In this document: positions 53,251 to 61,829 of the stretch, piece after piece | Layout: each line of letters opens with the position of its first letter | Position numbering within the stretch: position 1 is the first letter of the stretch | Assembly (NCBI GenBank): GCA_963969495.1 | Contig: OZ018329.1 | Location: 68,870,160 to 68,934,159 of the forward strand | Direction of reading: 5' to 3' | From: Ceratothoa steindachneri | Lineage: Eukaryota > Arthropoda > Malacostraca > Isopoda > Cymothoidae | Length of the DNA stretch: 64,000 bases | Notes under the pieces: model-generated | What the model was told of the DNA's origin: nothing | Databases searched by the model: none | The model's input: the letters and a program-made list of their open reading frames with translations, nothing else | Position numbers and translations under genes: made by a program

Positions 53251-53490
53251 CCTCTCCTGTTCATAATTTCATGATTGCGTCTACTTTCTAACACCACCAG
53301 GTATATATTTTCACTATTCTAAGCCCGGAAACGGGTGGGAGAGGTGGATTAGGAGAGACTTCATCTTTACTATCCTATGACTTTACGAAGTATTGTATAT
53401 ATTTAGAATTTAGGATAAAAATAAAGGTACTTCCATTATAATGGACCGAACGGTCTCTTAAGGTAGTTACTTTCCTTGTAACATCTCTCT
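53251..53490 (+). mobile_element. LINE-A subfamily 3 (CR1-like) 3' UTR tail
   Basis: A CGGGTGGGAGAGG-GGAGAGACTTCA-CTTTACT block matches 58655-58700. The terminal hairpin (53425-53472, inner GGACCGAACGGTCT) and CTTTCCTTGTAAC end are present. No coding part remains, so this is a severely 5'-truncated copy. Confidence 0.7.
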
Positions 53491-53496
53491 AATGAA

Positions 53497-53617
53497 AGGT
53501 GTACTACCTTCATCATTATCTTTTATCTCAGGAAACCTAGTTTGGACCACAAGGTCTGTTGTGGCCTGTTCATCTATGTAGCTCTATGTATCTCTCTCTT
53601 ACTCTTTCTCTCTCTCT

Positions 53618-53704
<87 letters not shown>
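53497..53704 (+). repeat. Second CR1-type tail fragment followed by a long (CT)n tract
   Basis: A GGACCACAAGGTCT inner-hairpin-like word at 53544-53557 is followed by an interrupted CT repeat (53590-53704, over 100 bp). Probably a further CR1 3' end; the outer stem is not preserved. Confidence 0.5.
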
Positions 53705-53707
<3 letters not shown>

Positions 53708-53904
53708 TCTACTTGATTCATAAAGTGCTTGCTATTTATCGATATTCATATTCAAAGGTGTTTTTTTTTAATGGTTGTCCTCGCGGTTAATCTTCGATCA
53801 GATTATAATTCTTGAATTGTGTTTGAATAGTGGTGAATTTTTAGATAAATTGTGATTAATCGTAAGTCCTGTTCTCTGAATTCGGAGACGGACTTTTATT
53901 TACA

Positions 53905-54496
53905 TCGTCGGCCATCTTGGTTGTAGGTTTTGAACTTGTGCGCCCCAATTCGTTTAAATAATTACTATATTAATAAATAAAAGTTCAAGATTATTAAGCT
54001 AGGCTTGTGATTTAGAATTTTCATTGAATCGCCTAGTCTCACATCAAGTATTTGCAGTGACTTCAACCAATCAGCGAGGAGAATAAAAAGTCCAATCAGT
54101 GTCCTCCTCAAAAAAGTGACGTTTGAAGTTTTAAGCCAATTAGTGAATACCTTATTTTCTCCCTCGGTTAATTCAGCCAATTAGCGAATTGGTTGGATCA
54201 ATTTAAATTATCTACCCGGCGCCATCTTTGTATAACTCGGAAAACCGTTAATAACTGCTTTACAATAATTTTCTAAAATTTTCACATATTTAACTATTTT
54301 TGCAAAAATTATACTTATATAGGTATTGCATTCTTCGTACTAGTTGCGAATTATTTATCAGTGATTGAAATATAAGTTAATTTTACGCTGTATACACTAA
54401 TTCGATCCATCAATATTGTTTGAAACCAGATCTTGGTAAGTAAATTTACTTTTATTAATTTGAATTTACAATAGGCCTATCAAGACGAAAAAAAAA
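53905..54496 (+). promoter_or_regulatory. Putative internal promoter / 5' UTR of CR1 subfamily 3
   Basis: Upstream of ORF1 are two GCCATCTT words (53911 and 54221, the YY1 core) enclosing four CCAAT boxes, CCAATCAG at 54067 and 54092 and CCAATTAG at 54136 and 54177. LINEs need a promoter downstream of their start site, and YY1 sites play that role in mammalian L1. Assignment is by motif only. Confidence 0.45.
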
Positions 54497-55510
54497 ATGC
54501 CTGGAGCCCAAAGATTAAAAGCATTTTGCTTTAAATGCAAGACAATAAAGTGGATCATAGATTTCTCCGAGCAATGCTTTGAACAAATTACAGCCCAAAG
54601 TATGTCCTTTTTTTTTTGTAAAATGGTTGAAAAACACGAGAAAGAAAAGAACGATTTAATGAAAATTATTCATGACTTGGCCAACAGAATAACTGCATTA
54701 GAAACCAAAATATGTGACTGTACTATGAATGAAAATCAAATAACACGCGTCGATCAAATAGTGGTGAAATTAGAGCAGTCTGTACTGCCTTTAGAAAACA
54801 AAATTGAACATAATCACGTTACAGAAGAGGATTTCATCGCAGTTACTAATAAACGAAAGTTTAGACCCAAACCAAACACGAATACCCCCATTGAACTGAA
54901 AAATAGGTATTCAGAAATAAAAGAAGAAGATACTTATTTATTTGGAGACTCCTTAATCAAAAATCAGATTGACTACTTCGGTGCGAAAAATTCTAAATTT
55001 AGGTGTTATCCTGGAGCTAACATCAAGAAGATAACCCAAGAGAGAGACAACCTAACTTTAAAAAATCAAAAGTGTTCAGTAATAGCCAATGTTGGAAGTA
55101 ATGATGTCTTTTGTAAAAATAATTATGCCGGAACTGAAGAGGTAGTTGAGGACTATACTACGCTCGTCAAAAAAATAAAATCTAAGACTAAAAGAGGCAT
55201 GGTAGTCGGCTTACTACCGAGATTAAATTCAAATAGAGAAGCGTTAAGTCGAGCAATTGGAATTAAGAATCGCGTAAAGAAGATATGTAAATAAGAAAAT
55301 GTTAAATTCGTTGACTTTTGGCAGAAATTTATCCAAAAAGAGGCATACTTCAACCATGATGGAACGCATTTTAGCCTAAAAGGAAAAAAGGAATACGGAG
55401 AATTGCTCCATCTAAATTTGATACAACTTCTAGAACAACCTAGTATCTCCTCAAAACCCCAAGAAAATTCGGGAAACGACTTCGGTGCAGCATTAGAAGT
55501 AAACGGATAA
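54497..55510 (+). pseudogene. CR1 ORF1: zinc-binding/coiled-coil and SGNH esterase-like domain, one nonsense codon
   Basis: ATG at 54497 opens a frame of 265 codons to a TAA at 55292-55294. The same frame continues to a second TAA at 55508-55510. The N terminus has C-F-K-C and further cysteines (residues 11-45), recalling the PHD-like finger of CR1 ORF1, then a charged coiled-coil stretch. From about residue 150, L-F-G-D-S-L carries the nucleophile Ser block, G-S-N-D is the Asn block, and D-G-T-H with F-S-L-K-G-K (about 55360-55385) supplies the Asp/His block. That last block lies after the premature stop, so the truncated product would lack the catalytic Asp-His. Confidence 0.8.
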
Positions 55511-58487
55511 CTTCACTCAAAGCCATCTTATCTAATACCAGATCAATCAGGAACAAATTATCAGAATTCAAAGCGTTAGTAGCATTAAAAAAATATGACA
55601 TAATAGGCATCACCGAGACGTGGATCCAGTCATTCGAGGGACTATATCAGTGAATTTCATTTGCAAGGCTACAAATTATTTCAAGGATAGAATTTATATG
55701 GAAGGAGGAGGAGTACTCTTATATATAAGTGAGGACCTTCAGCCTCTTAATTGTAATATAGATACAGAAGTTGAACTAATAGGAATAAAACTAAATATAA
55801 ACAAATGTTTACACATATATATTTGGCCTATAGAAAGCCGCACCAATAAAATGAAACAGACGATCGATTTTATGAATTTTTGACGAGCGTTAGTAAGGAC
55901 AGATTCTCTCTCATTATTGGCGATTTTAACTGCCTCAAAACTAATTGGCGCACAAAGAATTAAGATTCTGAAGGAGAAAGATTACTAAATTTCATAGATG
56001 AAAATTTGCTAACTCAATGGGTTACTGAACCAACAAGAGGAGAGAATATATTGGACTTAATCTTAACTTCAGATGATGAACTTATTTCAAACGTGAGCGT
56101 AGGCGACCAACTTTGCAGCAGCGATCATAACCTAATAGAATTTGAATTAAATTTACCGCAAAAAAGAATTGTAAGAAGTATTACAAAATTAGACTTCCGA
56201 AAGGCTAATTTCATAGATTTTAAAAAAAGTCTCAAAAATTATACAATATCTGGTAGAGACATAAATGAAGCATGGAATGAATTTAAAAACAATCTTTTAA
56301 TGAAACAATCCCAATTCATTTCTCTAGCAGTCAGAACAAGTGGAAAAAATCAAAATCCTAAATGGTTGACAAATGAAATCAAAAGAAACATAAATAAAAG
56401 AAACGAGGCTTATAAGATGATCAAATTAAACAGCTCAGAAGCGAATAAGAAGAAATATATTGATATCAGAAGAAAAGTAAAAGCTGGAATTAAAAGATCA
56501 AAGCGTAATGAGGAAATGAGAGTAGCTTTAAACTGTAAATAAAATCCTAAAGAATTCTTTGTCTTAGTTAATAGTAGAAAACCAATAAAAAACAGTATTG
56601 GCCCAATAAATGATCGTCACAATAATTTAAAAGTTAGAGATAAAGATATAGCCACTGCACTAAACGAGTATTTCGCAACAGTTTTCAACAACGAGACCTC
56701 GAATCAAAATATCATACCATATAATGAGTTAGCTTAGCTTAGGGAATCCATCGAGGTCGATGATAACGGATGTCTTCAGGGTGGTCTCCGACCTTGGTCA
56801 GGGTCGGTTTGCTGAGGACATCAAACCTGCACTGGATTTATTATCTAGGTTATCCTTCCTCTAGCCTTTACCTAAAGAGGTAGCCCTACAAGTCAGCAGG
56901 GGGGTTGTTGGGGGCTGCCGAGTCCTCGGTCTGTCGAAGGTCGCCTAGCGCCTGCCCCTAGTTTCATCATAGTTTGGTAATGAGTACTTAGGCAATGACC
57001 CACTAGAAATGTTGAAGTGCACGAACAACGATGTACGAATACGAATAGATAAAATGAATAAATTCAAATCCCCAGGACTCGATAAGATAGTGCCAAGAGC
57101 AATCAAAAAAGTAAAAGATATAGTAGTGGACCAAATAACACATTTTTAACTTATCACTTGAAACTAGTACTGTCCCTCGAGATTGAAAATTAGCCAATGT
57201 AACGCCAATATTTAAAAAAGGACGTAAAGATCTGGCATGCAATTATCGACCTATAAGTCTAACATCAATAATTGGCAAACTGCTCGGGAGTATTATTACA
57301 GAAGAAATAGTAAGCCATTTAGAAACCAACGAATTGCTAAGAGACAAGCAACACGGATTTAGGAAACAGATCTTGTCTTACAAATTTATTAGAGTTCTTC
57401 CATTACATTAACACAATTCATGATAGTGAGAGATCTGTCGACATTATGTATGTGGACTTTCAAAAGGCCTTCGACAAGGTGGCACACATGAGATTAATGT
57501 TTAAAGTTAGAGCTCTAGGAATACGAGGTAAAATATCAAATTGGATTGAAGACTGGCTTAGTAATGGTAAACAGAGGATCGTGATCAATAGAGAAGAGTC
57601 TGAATGGATACCTGTAAGTAGTGGCGTTCCTCAGGGATCGGTCCTGGGACCCTTGCTCTTTATTATTTATGTAAATGACATAGACGTAGGATCTCTAAAA
57701 TCTCCAAATTCACTGACGATTGTAAACTAGGTAAAAGTATAATTACCGAACAAGATATAATATATTTTCAAAAGGACATTGACCACATAGCCGAATGGTC
57801 TGAAAACTGAAAACTTCCACTGAACCTTGAAAAATGCAAAGTGATGCATGTTGGCCGCAAAAATCCGAAGGTAGAATACAAACTCATTGATAAAACAATA
57901 GCAGAAACAAAAAACGAAAAGGATCTCGGTATTTGTGTGTCAAATAACCTCAAGTTCACACAATACTGTGTCGACGTAGAAAAAAAAGCGCGAAAGTTAC
58001 TCGGTTACATTAAGAGACAGATCAGATATAAAAGCAAGGCCGTATTAATTAACTTGCACAATGCCTTAATAAGACCACAACTAGAACATTGTGCAGAGGT
58101 GTGGTCGCCCTCCCTCAGAAAAGATATAGAAAGATTAGAAAGAGTGCAAGCTACGGCTACGAAAATGATCCATCATTAAGAAAATACAGTTATGATACAC
58201 GGCTGGAAAAGAAAACCTTTACAAATTAGAAACAAGACGTATATAAAATCTTAAATGGAATCGAAAATGTGGACTACTCCATCTGGTTTGAAAACAATAG
58301 AAATATTACACGTAATAATAGCATGAAGCTCGTTCCGAAAAAGTACAGACTCAATGTATGTGGAATTTTTTTTTCGTATATAATTGTAAATGTATGGAAT
58401 CAGTTGTCAAAAGAGGTTGTCTCGATTCCCACCGTTAACACATTTAAAAAGAGGTTAGATAAAGTTATAAGGACTATTAAGTATTAA
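55511..58487 (+). pseudogene. CR1 ORF2 (endonuclease and RT), interrupted by a 248-bp insertion
   Basis: Endonuclease: N-T-R-S-I-R-N-K (55533-55556), I-T-E-T-W-I-Q (55609-55629), G-G-G-V-L-L-Y (55702-55722), I-I-G-D-F-N-C (55913-55933) and S-S-D-H-N (56116-56130). Linker P-K-W-L (about 56356). The RT N-terminal part is cut by the insertion at 56730-56977 and continues in frame with K-S-P-G-L-D (57066-57083). D-F-Q-K-A-F-D-K-V (57456-57480) and [13 protein letters not shown] (57622-57660) follow; the F-A-D-D box is damaged by a deletion near 57710. The C-terminal W-N-Q-L-S motif is near 58395-58410. Several further stops and shifts. Confidence 0.82.
56730..56977. mobile_element. 248-bp SINE-like or MITE-like insertion with 8-bp target duplication
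   Basis: Flanked by TAATGAGT at 56722-56729 and 56978-56985. Removing the insert and one repeat leaves the RT frame continuous, which fixes the borders exactly. The insert begins TAGCTTAGCTTAGGG and ends CATCATAGTTTGG. It has no terminal inverted repeat and no poly(A). GC content is well above that of the host element. Confidence 0.9.
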
Positions 58488-58754
58488 ATAGTACTTGTTG
58501 ATAAATATTTTAAAGTCTTTACTATCAAAATTCCTGGTTGAGCTCTATATTTCAACAGGAGCTGCCAAGTGTAGGCCATGAATGGTCTTTTGCTGTCTTC
58601 TTCTTTTCTTATGTTCTTATGAACCAGCTATCTTTTCGGGTTTCCGTACCCGCGTGGCGGGTGGGAGAGGAGGGTGGGGAGAGACTTCAACTTTACTGCC
58701 CTTTTTTCTCCAACTCCTAGATTTTTTTTTGTATATATAATAGAATAGAGAAAC

Positions 58755-58797
58755 AAGCATCTTCTCGGCATGGATCGAAAGGTCTTCTAAGGTGCTT
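58755..58797 (+). other. 3'-terminal hairpin of CR1 subfamily 3
   Basis: AAGCATCTT pairs over 9 positions (one G-U) with AAGGTGCTT. The inner GGATC-GAAA-GGTCT stem is also kept. Both arms differ from subfamily 1 yet still pair. Confidence 0.75.
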
Positions 58798-58843
58798 ACT
58801 TTCATTGTAACTCATTATAACCCCCCCCCTCTCTCTCTCTCTC

Positions 58844-59260
58844 AGTGACTCCGGCTTGGCTTAAGCCTACCGCCCTTCTTTCGTTTTCGCTGTAAGTTTG
58901 TTTTCATCTTCAAACTCCTCAATTTTTTTCTTAACCGGAAATTTCCAAGACGCACATCCCTTAGCCTGAATAGTCAAGCCACGACGTTTACCTCAACTGC
59001 CTCGATCACGCTAGCGAGCCAGGCCTCCTCAACTTTCACGACCACATGTGAGTTACCTGTGGCAGTTAGTCATCCTGCAGCTATAAATTAGGATGTCAGC
59101 GCCCGAGGCATTAACCACACATCAATCAATCTTCCCGCTTTCGATACCACCGATCCGTTCACGTGGTTCGAAATATGCGATGTTCTGATAAAACATCAAG
59201 CCATAACCGATCACGAGCGCATAATAAGCATCACGCAAAAAGTCTCAATAAGTATATTAG
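58844..59260 (+). mobile_element. Gypsy/mag-like gag fragment
   Basis: The frame at 59128-59258 reads a segment starting N-L-P-A-F and including D-P-F-T-W-F-E and I-T-D-H-E-R, a pattern typical of the start of mag-type Gypsy gag, where L-P-x-F is followed by P-x-x-W-F. An ATG at 59093 is one frame off. No LTR, protease or RT follows, so only a fragment remains. Confidence 0.5.
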
Positions 59261-60228
59261 CTTTGTTTGGGTGAATTTTGAAGTAAGTATGTTAAATTTG
59301 GTAATAAGTTACAGGAACTTAGTCTATATTGTGAGTGTAAAATTAAATTAAATGTTACTTTATGAGTATGGATGAGTGAAAGGATTATAGTATGGTTGTG
59401 GCGATGGTGATGATGGTAGAGTCTGGCGTGCCAGGTATCGAGGGATTGTAGGTAGTAGGCCACCCTTTAGTGTTCCAGTTGGTTTTGTTCAGACTTCCAA
59501 AGTTTCTCACGGGAAATACACTTTTAGGCTGGGTTCCAGAAGTCGCCTCGGCAATCACAGGTTGAAGAAAAAGGACTCGAAAAGAAAGCAGCGATAATTA
59601 GGCTTTATTCTTAGCTTGGGCCTACCTAAAATGGGAGCAAGCGTAACAGTTCTAGTCCTACGCGGCTGTGTGTAAGTTTAACGTTAATGTTAGATAGCTA
59701 GGGCTAAGAAAGCAGGACTTGAGGGTGAGGGAACGGATTTGTGACGCTAATAATAACAAAACAGCAAGTAAGCTACATTGACAGACGACTTAACTGATTT
59801 TCTCTCTATTTTAGTCTCATTTCCTATATATGTGTTTAATATATATAGGCCCCTCGTTCCCAATGGGCGTAACATCTTTTCATTTGACCTGGGTCCGGGG
59901 CGGTGTTAAAGATCAGAAATATGTTCGTCAGCTCCTTTGTTGACCGCTAGGTGGAGTTACAAGAGGTATGTGCGTCTAATGAAACTACATATTTTTTTCC
60001 ACGTTGGCCTACATCCTGTATCAGAAAGGCCGTTTTGCATTTCACAGGTCCTCGAAATTTTAACCGGTCAAAGCACATACCACCCTGTATTTGTTCAACT
60101 TGTCCCTGTTATCTATTATTGAGATCGTTTTCGTCTGGCAACTGTTTCCTAGCGTGCGTATCTTCGTGTGCCTGTGTGGGAACTCTGGCTGTCTGCTTTG
60201 CTCGACTCATAATCAATATACAAATGTG
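59261..60228. other. Unassigned sequence
   Basis: No gene or element recognised up to the hAT element. Confidence 0.3.
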
Positions 60229-60950
60229 CAGTGGTGGGTGCGATAACAAAAAAATGTATCACGATAACCGATAAATCGATAATGATGACCTTATCGGCGA
60301 TAACCGATAATCGATAACTGGCGATAAATTAATCGCCCGATAATGTGATAACCAATAAATCGCTAAATCCAAAATTCCGATACTAGCGATAACGATATTG
60401 ATATTTTAAATAAAAAAATCGATAAATCCAAATCTTTATTTTTATCTTTATCTTAGAAAACTTAAATTTTTTTAGAAAAGTCTTAGAACAAGCGCTCCAC
60501 CGTAGCGCTACTCGGCATTGCCATGTTTTACCTCAAGAAGAGGTCAATGAGGACCTTCTCACTGTTGAAGGCTGGGTCTGCCAGACTTAAAGGACGCGTA
60601 AAACCCGTAGCGCGCAGGAGCAACACCTCGTGACCTCTCGTCCATCAGCTGATGAGAGACTAAGACTGAAGCTGGGCGAACGTTTTGAGAAGACATCAGA
60701 CCTGCTGCCCTGCACTCCGTTCAGTATACGTTTGGTTCCCAGCTCGTGCCTAACTATTTCTGCCTCCAAGGCACGCGCGGCTCGCCCCTGTACTAAACTG
60801 GAACCAAAAACTGAAATTATCGATTATCGCTAGTTTGGAAACAAAAGTATCGGCGATACCGGTGAATTGATAACGCGGACAAAAAATACCGGATAATAGA
60901 TAACCCGATATGGTTATCGCGATAAATTATCGCGATAACGCCCACCTTTG
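60229..60950. mobile_element. Non-autonomous hAT element (722 bp) with CGATAA subterminal repeats
   Basis: The ends CAGTGGTGGGTG and (opposite strand) CAAAGGTGGGCG are hAT-like. It is flanked by perfect 8-bp duplications CAAATGTG (60221-60228 and 60951-60958). Dozens of CGATAA/TTATCG words cluster in the outer 200 bp on both sides, as expected of transposase-binding subterminal repeats. The GC-richer centre (60490-60800) has no convincing ORF. Confidence 0.92.
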
Positions 60951-61683
60951 CAAATGTGATATAGTATTTCTCTGTATTTTACATTGGTTCGCTCCATATT
61001 GCATGGTATATTATCTCTTTAATTAATGCGTGTACCTAATTTCAGGATTTCTTAGATCCACTGGGCACCCATTTGTGGGGTTCCTCGCTGGGCCTACCTA
61101 TCCTACGATTTGGGTGCCACAAGCCTACTTTCCTTGCAATTCTGGCACCACAGAATAATGGGTTATTTATTTTTGTGGTTTTTGTAATACTCTAACGATA
61201 TTTTAACCTGTGAAGTTGCATTTTTGCCAAGACATCAAGGGTTTACTGAAAGTAAAGCCACAAGCTGTCTGACCGTCAATAGCTCTGGAAGTCATTCCTG
61301 CAGCATCACAACTCCTTCATTTGGCTATCGAATCCGAGATATTGGTGAATATCCTTGACGCACACCGAATGAAGTGGGCAACTACCCTATTTTCTTTCCG
61401 TATTTATAATGAAATTTTATCCTTTGTATTTTTCTTCAATTGCTCACTGTCCCATGCTCTAATTATATTTTCTAAATCCATTTTGTTCATAAGTATTATA
61501 TAATTTTATAGCTATTCATTCACAATTCTCTACAATACAATATATTTTTATAGCATTTAAAATAAAAGTATTTGCTTCTATATGTTCTACATACAATCTA
61601 TAATCAGAATTTTCTCAATTATTTTAAAAAAATTGAAAAAAAAACAAACTTTTGTTTCATATATCTAGATTGAAAAAGAGGCA
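60951..61683. other. Unassigned AT-rich sequence
   Basis: No recognised feature. Confidence 0.3.
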
Positions 61684-61758
61684 CCAATTTAGCTCTCAGT
61701 GCTGCTACTGGTATGTAAAAGTTACACACCAGTAGCAGTACTCAGAGCACAAATTTGA
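61684..61758. repeat. Long inverted repeat (about 35-bp arms, 3-base loop)
   Basis: CAGTGCTGCTACTGGTATGT faces its complement in ACACCAGTAGCAGTACTC around a short AAG centre, and pairing extends outward to AATTT/AAATT. A few mismatches are G-U compatible in RNA. It lies about 75 bp before the first part of the hAT/ZMYM-like gene. Confidence 0.75.
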
Positions 61759-61829
61759 TTATTTTATTGATAGTAATATCATTAGTAAGTCAGTAATTAT
61801 TGATTAAGCTACTTTTTTTCTACTTGCAG

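Larger units (their letters stand above)
53905..58843 (+). mobile_element. LINE-A subfamily 3, near full-length CR1-like element
   Basis: 5' UTR with promoter-like motifs, ORF1 with esterase-like domain, ORF2 with endonuclease and RT, 3' UTR with hairpin (58755-58797) and a short C/CT tract (58821-58843). About 4.9 kb including a 248-bp foreign insertion in ORF2. It is AT-rich, unlike subfamily 1. Confidence 0.82.

Noticed and set aside
53542..53790. Ser-Leu repeat protein
   Set aside because: Translation of a (CT)n tract.
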